The notes beneath the pieces are model-generated. The model made no database searches, was not told where the DNA came from, and worked only from the letters and a program-made list of their open reading frames with translations. A stretch of 49,902 nt of DNA from Candidatus Gastranaerophilales bacterium (GTDB lineage: Bacteria > Cyanobacteriota > Vampirovibrionia > Gastranaerophilales > Gastranaerophilaceae): NCBI GenBank assembly GCA_944322895.1, contig CALUQL010000006.1, positions 1-49,902 of the forward strand, in the 5' to 3' direction. Of this stretch, positions 26,745 through 35,418 are shown in pieces. The position numbers and the translations under genes are program-made. Every line of letters starts with the position of its first letter. The first letter of the stretch is position 1.

Positions 26745-27758
26745 ATGTTAATAGTAATGCAGCCAAACGCAGGCGAAGAAAAAATACAAAAAGTTATCGA
26801 TTTTATAAAACAAAAAGGATTTGATGCTCATATATCAAAAGGTGCCGATCATACAGTAATTGGCGCTGTAGGAAGAAAAGTAATTGATAAAAGAGATATT
26901 GAACTTTTAGATGGAGTTAAAGAAGTTATAAGGATTTCTTCTCCATATAAACTGGTAAGCAGAGTTTTCAAACCAACAGACACAATTATCGATGTTAAAG
27001 GTGTTAAATTTGGCAGTGACCATATAGGTATGATTGCAGGACCTTGTACGGTTGAAACATATGAACAAATGGATGAAACCGCAAAAAAACTCAAAAGCTA
27101 TGGAGTTAAAGTATTAAGAGGTGGCGCATTTAAGCCAAGAACATCACCTTATGCTTTTCAGGGGCTAGGTGAAGAAGGTTTAAAAATTCTAAGAGAAGTA
27201 GCTGATAAATATGATATGGTAGTAACTTCAGAAGTAATGGAAGTTGCTCAAATTCCTATGTTCTTAAAATACGTTGATATTCTTCAAGTAGGTGCAAGAA
27301 ATATGCAAAACTTTAACTTATTAAAGAGTCTTGGAGAAGTAAGAAAACCTGTATTATTAAAAAGAGGTTTAAGTGCAACAATTGAAGAATGGTTAATGTC
27401 TGCAGAATACATTATGGCAGGTGGAAATAGAGAAGTTATATTGTGCGAAAGAGGTATAAGAACTTTTGAGCATATAACAAGAAATACTCTTGATATAAGT
27501 GCAATACCCGTTGTGCAGAAAATAAGCCACTTACCTGTTGTTGTTGATCCAAGCCACGCAACAGGATTAAGAGATAAAGTTGCGCCTATGTCAAAAGCTT
27601 CAATTGCAGCTGGTGCCAACGGTTTAATAATTGAAGTTCATAATTCACCTGAAACAGCAGTTTGTGATGGAGCTCAATCTTTGTATCCTGAACAATTTGC
27701 AGAACTTTTTGATGAACTAAAAGCTCTTGCGGTTGTTCTAAAAAAAGAATTTAATTAG
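26745..27758 (+). CDS. aroF: 3-deoxy-7-phosphoheptulonate (DAHP) synthase, type I beta
   Basis: Condenses phosphoenolpyruvate and erythrose 4-phosphate in the first shikimate-pathway step. Of 337 residues, the first 70 form a ferredoxin-like regulatory domain, typical of the Thermotoga-type class. The barrel shows AGPC (C101, metal ligand), RGGAFKPRTSPYAFQG and DPSHATG. An AAGGAG site precedes the ATG, and a TATAAT lies at 26719-26724. Tyr/Phe feedback through the N-terminal domain is known for this class. The 3' end overlaps the convergent membrane-protein gene by 8 bp. Confidence 0.95.
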   Translation: MLIVMQPNAGEEKIQKVIDFIKQKGFDAHISKGADHTVIGAVGRKVIDKRDIELLDGVKEVIRISSPYKLVSRVFKPTDTIIDVKGVKFGSDHIGMIAGPCTVETYEQMDETAKKLKSYGVKVLRGGAFKPRTSPYAFQGLGEEGLKILREVADKYDMVVTSEVMEVAQIPMFLKYVDILQVGARNMQNFNLLKSLGEVRKPVLLKRGLSATIEEWLMSAEYIMAGGNREVILCERGIRTFEHITRNTLDISAIPVVQKISHLPVVVDPSHATGLRDKVAPMSKASIAAGANGLIIEVHNSPETAVCDGAQSLYPEQFAELFDELKALAVVLKKEFN

Positions 27759-29388
27759 TTTCTTTATTCAAAACAAAATTTTCATCAAAAAGACGGGAGA
27801 ACTTAATACTTTTAAGTTCTTCTTCTGTAAATGTTCCACCATTCTCATAGAATTTTTCAATAGCTTTATCTGATACGCAATAAAGCAAATTGTATACATT
27901 ATCATCTTTGTATATGTTGGCATAATAAGCTTGTAAAAAATTATTATAGCGGTCAATAAAACAAAATTCGCCTGTTGGTTTTTTAAACCGGTAGATATCC
28001 CTGTAATTAATATAACCTGGCAGATATGGGACCTCTTTTTTCAAATAATAAAATCGAAATACCTTTTCCAATTTATAGTGAAAAACTTTAAAATTTTCAA
28101 TCTTCTTATAGAAATTTCTATATTCATTACCATTAATTGTTTCGATTAATAAACCTGCAAAAGATACAGAAAGTACCATAATTATCAATGTTATATGATT
28201 AATAATTTTCTTCTTATCCAAAGAATTACAACACTTTAATACCAATGATTTAACAAAGTAACTTAAAAACATTAACATAGGATACATAATCAACACTGAA
28301 AAAATAAACCTTATATGATTATGAACAAGCCAAAACCCACCTGTATAATATGTTTCTTTGCAAAATACTAAAGAAAATATAGTTCCTAATATAGAAATTT
28401 GCAATAAAAACGGCAGTATTAATTTTTTTATTTCGTGTTTTTTATATGCTATAACAACATTTATAACAAACAATACAATAAATAAAATCCAATAAACAAT
28501 TTCATCAAAAAAATAAAGCTGAATATATTGGTTAATAAAGTTTTGCAATAGATCTTTAGTAATCAATATATTTGATAATCCTCTAGACATTGAAACTTCT
28601 TTAAAACCTGAAGATGATACAAAGCTAAAAACCGCTAAACTTAATACTAAAAACATTAAGAAAAAACTTTTACCAATATTAAACTTACATGAATTCAAAA
28701 ATTCAGGTGATTTTTTAAATGACGAAATAGAAAATATAATCAACTGATATAGTAATATTAATATTGAAAAAAGTATTAAAGTTATAAATATAATTTCGCT
28801 TGAAGTACCTGCTATAAAAGCACAAAGAAGAATAAAGAAAATTGATTTAAATCTTGTAATTTTTTTATTTTTTATAAGATTTTCAAATATAAAATAAACT
28901 ACAACACTAAAAAATATAAGAGAAAAAGAATATCTATAATAATTATAACTTACACCAGCTATTAATGTTTCTAATTTACATAAATAAAAGAAATAATAAA
29001 AAATCAAAAAAGAAAAAACTGATATAAAAATTGGTTTCGACCTATAAAAGAAGGTAGAAAATTTCGCAATTAATAATAAAGTAATAATTGTAAAAAATCC
29101 TTTAATCACTAAATGAAAAACAGTAAAGTCACAAGGGTGAATTGATAATAAATTAGGTAGTCCAAAAGATAAGAATTTAGATAAAAAATACCCCAAATAA
29201 CCGCCACCATGACCAAAGTTAAAATTCAAACAATTAAAAATTTTTTCACTTTTATAATATGTTGAATAAACCAAATCATCTTCAAAAATAGCAAAATTAT
29301 GCCCCAGATAAACACTAAATAAAATAACAAACAAAAATAACAGAATATAAAAACAAACTTGCTTATTGGTTATTTTTTCAATTTTCAT
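27751..29388 (-). CDS. Multi-pass membrane protein, DUF6056/GT-C-like
   Basis: A 545-residue protein with about ten to eleven transmembrane helices. An acidic FEDDLVY motif (35-41) comes just after the first helix, where GT-C glycosyltransferases keep catalytic Asp residues, and a soluble C-terminal tail follows the last helix. It resembles DUF6056-type membrane proteins that act on polyprenyl-linked sugars. That is by topology and the DD motif only. It starts 12 bp after the macB permease stop and could be the last gene of that operon, though no SD is evident. Confidence 0.6.
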   Translation of the reverse strand: MKIEKITNKQVCFYILLFLFVILFSVYLGHNFAIFEDDLVYSTYYKSEKIFNCLNFNFGHGGGYLGYFLSKFLSFGLPNLLSIHPCDFTVFHLVIKGFFTIITLLLIAKFSTFFYRSKPIFISVFSFLIFYYFFYLCKLETLIAGVSYNYYRYSFSLIFFSVVVYFIFENLIKNKKITRFKSIFFILLCAFIAGTSSEIIFITLILFSILILLYQLIIFSISSFKKSPEFLNSCKFNIGKSFFLMFLVLSLAVFSFVSSSGFKEVSMSRGLSNILITKDLLQNFINQYIQLYFFDEIVYWILFIVLFVINVVIAYKKHEIKKLILPFLLQISILGTIFSLVFCKETYYTGGFWLVHNHIRFIFSVLIMYPMLMFLSYFVKSLVLKCCNSLDKKKIINHITLIIMVLSVSFAGLLIETINGNEYRNFYKKIENFKVFHYKLEKVFRFYYLKKEVPYLPGYINYRDIYRFKKPTGEFCFIDRYNNFLQAYYANIYKDDNVYNLLYCVSDKAIEKFYENGGTFTEEELKSIKFSRLFDENFVLNKETN

Positions 29389-29400
29389 AGAAGAATTATA

Positions 29401-30630
29401 TCATTCATATCTTAGAGCATCAATAGGATTTAATAATGAAGCCTTGTAAGCAGGATAATATCCGAAAGCGATACCAACAAGCCCCGAAAATCCTAAAGAA
29501 AGAAATATAGAGAATAATGAAATTGAAATACTCATACCTTCAGAGAAAAATTCAACAGACTTTGCCCCTATTATACCGGTAGCTACACCAATTAAACCTC
29601 CGATCATAGATAATAAAAATGATTCAATCAAAAATTGCCATCTGATATCAGAAGCCCTTGCCCCTATTGCCATTCTTATACCTATTTCTTTTGTTCTTTC
29701 TGTAACAGAAACAAGCATAATATTCATAATCCCAATACCGCCAACAAGCAATGATACAGAAGCAATAGATGCCAAAAGAATGGCAAAAGTTTGAACTGTT
29801 GATTTCATTTTTTCCTGAAATTCTGCTGAATTTCTTATTTCAAAGTCATTAACTTGATTTTTACCGATATTATGTCTTTGTTTTAAAAGTTCTTCTATAT
29901 TTTTTTCGACATTATTTAGAGTATCGGCATCTTGACCTTTAACTATTATCATTTTTACAGTACCAGGGAAAGCAACCCCAAATAATTTCTTTTGAGCCGT
30001 TGTTATAGGGATAAAAATTAAATCATCCTGATCAAATGGTCCTGATGAACCTTTAGTTTTTAAAGTACCAAGAACTTTAAATGGAACATTTCCAATTCTT
30101 ATAACCTTATCAATAGGTGAAACATCACCGAATAATTCAGTTGCAACAGTAGAACCTATTAAACATACTTTTGCGCTATTTTTAACATCTTCAAAAGAAA
30201 ATCTTCTGCCTAAATCTATTTCGTAATTTTTAGCATATAAATATTTTGGTGTTGTACCATAAACGGTAGTCTGCCAGTTTTGATTACCGTACATAACCTG
30301 TTTACTCTCATTAGAAACAGGTGCAACTGCATCAATATCGGGAATCATTTTTTCAATAGCTGTAGCATCTTTTAATGTTAAAGATGGACGTGTACCTATA
30401 CCTAAACTTACACCGCCTGTTCTAGCTGATGAAGAACGAATTGTAAGCAAATTACTTCCCATAGATTCCATATTTGCCTGAACTTGTTTACTTGCGCCTG
30501 TTCCTATAGCAAGCATTATGATTACTGCACTTACACCTATAATAATACCTAAACTTGTCAGAGCAGAACGAAGCTTATTCACTTTTAGTGAATTAATCGC
30601 CATTTTAGTTGTAGATTTTAAATCCATCAT
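29401..30630 (-). CDS. macB: MacB-type ABC transporter permease
   Basis: About 409 residues. TM1 (about 20-42) is followed by a large periplasmic MacB-PCD domain, then three C-terminal helices with the conserved ERTKEIGIRMAIGAR segment. Together with the ATPase and MacA it drives efflux of a macrolide, peptide or lipoprotein-like substrate. In Gram-negatives MacB usually fuses both domains; here they are split. I chose the ATG at 30628-30630, two bases after the ATPase stop. A GTG at 30663 would overlap that gene by 31 bp. Confidence 0.9.
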   Translation of the reverse strand: MMDLKSTTKMAINSLKVNKLRSALTSLGIIIGVSAVIIMLAIGTGASKQVQANMESMGSNLLTIRSSSARTGGVSLGIGTRPSLTLKDATAIEKMIPDIDAVAPVSNESKQVMYGNQNWQTTVYGTTPKYLYAKNYEIDLGRRFSFEDVKNSAKVCLIGSTVATELFGDVSPIDKVIRIGNVPFKVLGTLKTKGSSGPFDQDDLIFIPITTAQKKLFGVAFPGTVKMIIVKGQDADTLNNVEKNIEELLKQRHNIGKNQVNDFEIRNSAEFQEKMKSTVQTFAILLASIASVSLLVGGIGIMNIMLVSVTERTKEIGIRMAIGARASDIRWQFLIESFLLSMIGGLIGVATGIIGAKSVEFFSEGMSISISLFSIFLSLGFSGLVGIAFGYYPAYKASLLNPIDALRYE

Positions 30631-30632
30631 AA

Positions 30633-31349
30633 TTACGTCTGCCTTGTCCTTGTTTTTTGCCACTCTTCTCTTGATAAATCCGAAACTATTTTTCCATCTT
30701 TAAAACGAATAATTCTTCTGCAATATTCTGCAATATCAGGTTCATGAGTAACAATTACTATTGTTTTACCTGTTTGTTCATTTAATCTTACAAAAAATTC
30801 CATAACTTCTATACTTGTTTTTGTATCTAAGTTACCTGTGGGTTCATCTGCTAGAATCAAAGGAGCATCATTTACAATTGCTCTTGCAATAGCAACTCTT
30901 TGCTGTTGACCGCCTGACATTTGATTTGGCATATGGTCTTCTCTTTTTTCAAGACCAACAATTTTTAATGCTTCTCTTGCTCTTTTATGACGTTCTTCTT
31001 CCGGAATTCCTTTATATATCATCGGTAATTCTACATTATCTATAGCTGATGTTCTTGAAATCAAGTTAAAACCTTGAAATACAAAACCCAATTTCAAATT
31101 TCTTATATCAGAAAGTTCATCAGGTGAAAGAGAAAGTACATCAATACCATCAAGATAATAACTTCCCGAATTAGGTTTATCTAATGTACCAAGCATATTC
31201 ATACAAGTAGATTTCCCGCTTCCTGAAGTTCCCATTATTGCAACAAGTTCACCTTTTTCTATTGATAAAGAAACATCATCTAAAGCATTAAAGCTTTCTT
31301 CACCTGTTTTATATGTTTTTATAGCATGCTTTACTTCAATTAACGCCAT
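30633..31349 (-). CDS. macB: MacB-type ABC transporter ATPase
   Basis: A 238-residue ATPase of the LolD/MacB/FtsE group. Walker A GTSGSGKST (40-48), the signature MSGGQQQR and Walker B LILADEPTGNLD are all present, and there is an intact H-loop (VTHEP). It energises the permease encoded next. It starts one base after the macA stop and ends two bases before the permease ATG. Confidence 0.95.
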   Translation of the reverse strand: MALIEVKHAIKTYKTGEESFNALDDVSLSIEKGELVAIMGTSGSGKSTCMNMLGTLDKPNSGSYYLDGIDVLSLSPDELSDIRNLKLGFVFQGFNLISRTSAIDNVELPMIYKGIPEEERHKRAREALKIVGLEKREDHMPNQMSGGQQQRVAIARAIVNDAPLILADEPTGNLDTKTSIEVMEFFVRLNEQTGKTIVIVTHEPDIAEYCRRIIRFKDGKIVSDLSREEWQKTRTRQT

Positions 31350-31350
31350 A

Positions 31351-32490
31351 TTATATCCTTGGTACTCTCATATTTTGTTTTTTCTTTGAGCTATTGAGAT
31401 TTCTTGTATACACAAGATCTCCCTCTTTAATTTTATCTGAGATTATTTCAGTATAATTATCATCACTTACACCTGTTTCAATATTTATTCTTACGGGTTT
31501 ACCTTTTTTATTAATCCATATACCTTTTTGATCATACTTTTGTGTATTTCCTGCAACGGTAAATTTCAACGCTACATTCGGAACTGTTAGTATATCTTCT
31601 TTTTTACCGGTAATAATTGAAACATTAGCAGTCATACCCGGGAGCAATTTACCTTCGTTATTCTCAACTTCAATAATAACAGTATAAGTTACTACATTGG
31701 ATTCAGTTGTTGGTGATAACCTTACCTGACTTACTTTTCCCGTAAATACAAGATCAGGATAACCGTCAAGAGTATAGTTTACATCTTGACCTTCTTGAAC
31801 TTTACCGATATCCGCTTCAGAAACACTTGTTTCTATTTGCATTTTCGTTAAGTCTTCTGCAACCGTAAATAATGTAGGAGTTTGAAAGCTTGCAGCAACT
31901 GTTTGACCAACTTCTACTTCTTTTGAAATAACAATTCCTTTTACGGGAGAAACTATTTTTGTATAACCCATATTCGCTGAAGCTGTAGCATAATTAGCTT
32001 CTGCTTGCATTATTGAAGCTCTTGCTGCTGAGACTTGTGCTAAATCTGATTTATAAGCAGATTCCGCCTCATCCAAATCATTTTTTGATACTAAATTTCT
32101 TTCATACAGATTTTTATACCTATGGTAAGTTTTAGTATCATAGTCTAACAATGCTTTATTTTTTTGAAGAGTAGCTCTAGCATTATTAATATTAGCTTCT
32201 GCTTGTTGAAGTTGTGCTTTAAATAATGATGTATCTATTTGCGCAAGTAATTGACCTTTTTCAACATGTGAATTATAGTCTACAAATATTTCATCAATCC
32301 TGCCTGAAACCTGAGAACCTATAGAAACTGTATTGATTGGTTCTATTGTCCCTGTTGCTTCTACTATTTGAGTTATTGTCCTTTTTTGAATAGGCTCTGA
32401 TAAATATTCAGCCTTGCCATTTTTCTTATTCAGAACAAACGGAACAATTATAATCAAAATAACAACAAGTCCAATTATATATTTTTTCAT
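31351..32490 (-). CDS. macA: MacA-type membrane fusion protein
   Basis: A 379-residue periplasmic adaptor. The N-terminal membrane anchor (residues 3-20) is followed by a lipoyl half-motif (VSGRIDEIFVDYNSHVEKGQLL), a coiled-coil hairpin (about 90-175), the second lipoyl half and beta-barrel domains. It links the MacB transporter to the TolC channel. Its stop is one base from the ATPase gene, and its start shares position 32490 with the end of tolC, so the operon order is tolC-macA-macB-macB. Confidence 0.93.
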   Translation of the reverse strand: MKKYIIGLVVILIIIVPFVLNKKNGKAEYLSEPIQKRTITQIVEATGTIEPINTVSIGSQVSGRIDEIFVDYNSHVEKGQLLAQIDTSLFKAQLQQAEANINNARATLQKNKALLDYDTKTYHRYKNLYERNLVSKNDLDEAESAYKSDLAQVSAARASIMQAEANYATASANMGYTKIVSPVKGIVISKEVEVGQTVAASFQTPTLFTVAEDLTKMQIETSVSEADIGKVQEGQDVNYTLDGYPDLVFTGKVSQVRLSPTTESNVVTYTVIIEVENNEGKLLPGMTANVSIITGKKEDILTVPNVALKFTVAGNTQKYDQKGIWINKKGKPVRINIETGVSDDNYTEIISDKIKEGDLVYTRNLNSSKKKQNMRVPRI

Positions 32491-33902
32491 TATTTTTCTC
32501 CCATTGCTGTTTGAAGGTCTGTTAACGCAACATTATATTTATAAATTGTTTGCACATAATCTCTTTGAGCATTATTATAATTTTCTTTTGCATCCTGAAG
32601 TTCTATGAAATTACCCAAGCCAACTTCATATCTTGCATCGGCAAGTTCATAGTTTTCAAGTGTTTGTTTAACTTTTGTCTGCATTAAAGGTATATTTTTT
32701 TCCAATTGAATCATATTAATATAAGCATTCTGAACTTCAAAATATATATTTTGTTTAACCAATTCTACATTTTGTTCTGCTACTTCAAGTTGAGCTTTAC
32801 TTTCTTTTATCATTAAATTTGTATCCATAATATTGAGATTACTCATAGTTAAATATGCACCTAAAGTAATTCCGTTTGTTGAATAGTAATTATTATTACC
32901 CCAGTTATATCCAACAGAACCTGTTAAATCAGGCAGATAAGACTTTTTGGCATATTTAAGATTTTCATTAACAGCATCTTTTGTAGCTTGCATAGAAAGT
33001 AAATCAGGACGGTTTTTATAAGCTCTTTCAATAGATTCTTCAAGTGTATAAGGATATACAGTGAATTTATAATTTTCAAGTATATTAGTTTTTTCAACCT
33101 GCATTGTAAGTACAGCTTCTTTTGGTTCAATAGTTCCATCAGCTTTAGTTGTCGTATTTGCAATATTTAACAGATTAACCTCTGCATAATTACTTTTAAA
33201 ATTAAATGTTTCAGTATTTTCAATATTATAATCAGGAGCATTAACAACAGACATAGCATTATTGAGTTGAACAATTGCATTTTGGTATAAATTTTCCGCA
33301 CTCACTAAATTTATCTTCGCGTCACTCAAATACACTTCTTGGTTAACCAAATCAATTTTAGAAACTAAACCTTCATCGAAGAAAGCTTTTGTTCTGTTAT
33401 ATTGTCTTTCATTTACTAAAACATTTGCTTTTTGAATGTCTACATTTGCTTTTGCACCAAGAACTGCATAATAAGCAGACTTAATACTGTTACTTACATC
33501 AAGAATAGCAGTCTGAAGATCATATTCGGCCGCAATTTTATAGAATTTTTCCATCTTAACTTTTGAAAAAACTTTACCAAAACTGTATATAAGTTGATTC
33601 AGGGCAACTCTTGCAGAAGAACCTCTATTTTGTGTGGCTCTATATCCGGCATCTGAATTTCCATAATCATGTCCAATACTTGCACCTATTGTTGGGAAAT
33701 AACTGGCTTTACTTCTGCCTACAGCATAATCCTGCATTTTTACATACTGTTCATATATTTTTATTTGCGGATTATTCTTTATACCTATTTCAACACAGTC
33801 CTCAACAGATAACGTAGCACCTTGCTGTATCTCATCTATGGCAAATGCTTTAAAAGAACCGGAGAGTATAAATATAAATGCTATTATTATAATTTTTTTC
33901 AT
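32490..33902 (-). CDS. tolC: TolC-family outer-membrane efflux protein
   Basis: A 470-residue exported outer-membrane channel subunit. A signal peptide ends near AFA (residue 21), followed by two repeats of long heptad-rich helices with the typical NPxI start (NNPQIKIYE) and internal RPDLLSM, the OEP-domain pattern. It is first in the operon and supports a diderm envelope. The gap upstream carries an operator-like palindrome (33940-33957) inside a candidate promoter. Confidence 0.92.
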   Translation of the reverse strand: MKKIIIIAFIFILSGSFKAFAIDEIQQGATLSVEDCVEIGIKNNPQIKIYEQYVKMQDYAVGRSKASYFPTIGASIGHDYGNSDAGYRATQNRGSSARVALNQLIYSFGKVFSKVKMEKFYKIAAEYDLQTAILDVSNSIKSAYYAVLGAKANVDIQKANVLVNERQYNRTKAFFDEGLVSKIDLVNQEVYLSDAKINLVSAENLYQNAIVQLNNAMSVVNAPDYNIENTETFNFKSNYAEVNLLNIANTTTKADGTIEPKEAVLTMQVEKTNILENYKFTVYPYTLEESIERAYKNRPDLLSMQATKDAVNENLKYAKKSYLPDLTGSVGYNWGNNNYYSTNGITLGAYLTMSNLNIMDTNLMIKESKAQLEVAEQNVELVKQNIYFEVQNAYINMIQLEKNIPLMQTKVKQTLENYELADARYEVGLGNFIELQDAKENYNNAQRDYVQTIYKYNVALTDLQTAMGEK

Positions 33903-33931
33903 AGTAATTATTATTTCGAAATTAATTATAA

Positions 33932-33960
33932 AATATCAAACTGATTAAGAAATCAGTCAA
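33932..33960 (-). promoter_or_regulatory. Candidate promoter with embedded palindromic operator for the tolC-macAB operon
   Basis: On the minus strand TTGACT (33955-33960) and GATATT (33932-33937) are 17 bp apart. The perfect palindrome ACTGATT-4 nt-AATCAGT (33940-33957) lies over the -35 end and spacer. A TATAAT just downstream (33925-33930) is an alternative -10. The layout suits a repressor of the TetR or MarR type, but no such gene is next to the operon. Confidence 0.42.
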
Positions 33961-34046
33961 CAATATTATATACTCTATAACGAGGTATTATTTTCAAAGT
34001 TCAAAGACTTTTTAAATAACATAGAATCTCATAAAATTTTAAGAAA

Positions 34047-34658
34047 TTATACCAAACCTATTTCTCTAGCAAGTTTTAATGAATCTTCATCAATAGTTAC
34101 GGGAATTTGTTTAATACCCATATCTCTTAAAACAGCAAATCTATGACGCCCATCATAAATATGTGTTTCTATTTCACCGCTGGAAAGTTTTCTTAGATAA
34201 ATAATAGGTGAACGAATTTCTTGACTTGTTTTTAAAAAAGATTTGAACCTGTCATATTTAAGTCCTGAACCATTTCTACCATTATATCCCACATACATTT
34301 CATCATCTTTTTTCAATTCAGAATCAAGTTTTTTAGTATCAACTTTTATTAAAGATTTATCAGCAGCTCCTGCACTTAAGTTAATAATCATTCTCTCAAC
34401 AATTCCATCAGCATCTAATGAATTATTATCTTGAATCTGCTCATATTGTACAAACAGATTTTTTAATAATTTTGTAAATTTAGAATCAAATTGATCTGGA
34501 ATATGAACATACAATTTACCAGGATTTGTATAACAACTTGATTCAAAAGACATATTAAACTCATCTTGTTTTGAAATAATTTTACTAATTTTTTTATTAT
34601 TTAAGTCTTTTTGTTCTATACAAAAAGTACCTTTAAACGAAATAGGACTAATATTCAT
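34047..34658 (-). CDS. ParB/Srx-like domain protein, function unknown
   Basis: A 203-residue protein. The first ten residues (MNISPISFKG) look like a short tag. The middle is helical and charged. The C-terminal part (about 145-190) has IYDGRHRFAVLRDMGIKQIPV, matching the GxHRxxAxxxxGxxxIPV motif of ParB/sulfiredoxin-like nucleotide-binding folds. No ParA partner, helix-turn-helix or parS-like repeat is seen, so it is not a partition ParB. AAGG precedes the ATG. It follows the DedA-like gene after 60 bp on the same strand. Confidence 0.62.
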   Translation of the reverse strand: MNISPISFKGTFCIEQKDLNNKKISKIISKQDEFNMSFESSCYTNPGKLYVHIPDQFDSKFTKLLKNLFVQYEQIQDNNSLDADGIVERMIINLSAGAADKSLIKVDTKKLDSELKKDDEMYVGYNGRNGSGLKYDRFKSFLKTSQEIRSPIIYLRKLSSGEIETHIYDGRHRFAVLRDMGIKQIPVTIDEDSLKLAREIGLV

Positions 34659-34718
34659 ACAACACCTTAACTCAGTGTTTATAAATACAGTAAAAATAAA
34701 AAGTTGCTTATTTATTAA

Positions 34719-35297
34719 CTATTGTTTAATTAAGGATTTTCTTTTCTTATACAAAATAACAAAAAACAAAATAATTAAAATAGTAACTGCAATAATAACA
34801 AGTTCAATATATTGTTTTATAGCTTCACCAAATAACATTAAAACTATACTCACAATAAAAAACCTTAAACCTCTACCTAGAAAACTTGCAAGCATAAACT
34901 TCCAGAAATTCATACTTAAAATTCCGCTTGCAATTGTAAACACTTTATAAGGAATTGGTGTAAAAGCAGAGAAAAATACGGCCAAAGTACCATATTTATT
35001 ATAAAGATTTTCAACAGCTTCAAATTTTTCTTTACCGCCTTTTCTAAATAACCAATTAAAAGCAGGTCTCCCGCCCCAATAGCCAATGCCATATCCGACA
35101 GCACCACCAAAAACTGAAGCTATTGTACAAACTAAAGCATACCAAAGTGCTTTTGCAGGATTTGCCAAATCCATTACTATTAACAAAAAATCAGGAGGAG
35201 GAACTAAAAAGAAACTTTCTACAAAAGAATTTAAAGCTAACCCCCATATTCCCATAGATTTAAAAAAATCTGTCATCTGTACAAAAATTTCGTGCAT
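34719..35297 (-). CDS. DedA/YqaA-family membrane protein
   Basis: About 192 residues of a VTT/SNARE-associated-domain membrane protein. A re-entrant helix with SFFLVPPPDFLL is followed by several helices and the FSAFTPIPYKVFTIASGIL and FLGRGLRFF signatures. DedA proteins act in membrane-lipid flipping and envelope homeostasis. I chose the ATG at 35295-35297, which has a GAGGAG site. An ATG at 35327 would add ten residues ahead of it. It is divergent from malQ. Confidence 0.85.
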   Translation of the reverse strand: MHEIFVQMTDFFKSMGIWGLALNSFVESFFLVPPPDFLLIVMDLANPAKALWYALVCTIASVFGGAVGYGIGYWGGRPAFNWLFRKGGKEKFEAVENLYNKYGTLAVFFSAFTPIPYKVFTIASGILSMNFWKFMLASFLGRGLRFFIVSIVLMLFGEAIKQYIELVIIAVTILIILFFVILYKKRKSLIKQ

Positions 35298-35343
35298 AAA
35301 ATATCTCCTCGAAAAAAATTCTAACACAAAAATGTAAGCGATG

Positions 35344-35379
35344 ATTTTACTTGTAAAATATCTTTGAAGAATATAAAAT
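35344..35379 (+). promoter_or_regulatory. Candidate malQ promoter with a palindrome on the -35
   Basis: TTGTAA (35351-35356) and TAAAAT (35374-35379) are 17 bp apart. A 7-bp-arm palindrome ATTTTAC-TT-GTAAAAT (35344-35359) covers the -35. This is plausible operator placement but modest in an AT-rich gap. Confidence 0.35.
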
Positions 35380-35418
35380 AATAGTTGTAGATAGCTATTA
35401 TTAAGGATGTGTGAAATT

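Noticed and set aside
34047-34658. Chromosome-partition ParB
   Set aside because: No ParA, parS-like repeats or helix-turn-helix; only the short ParB-fold motif is present.
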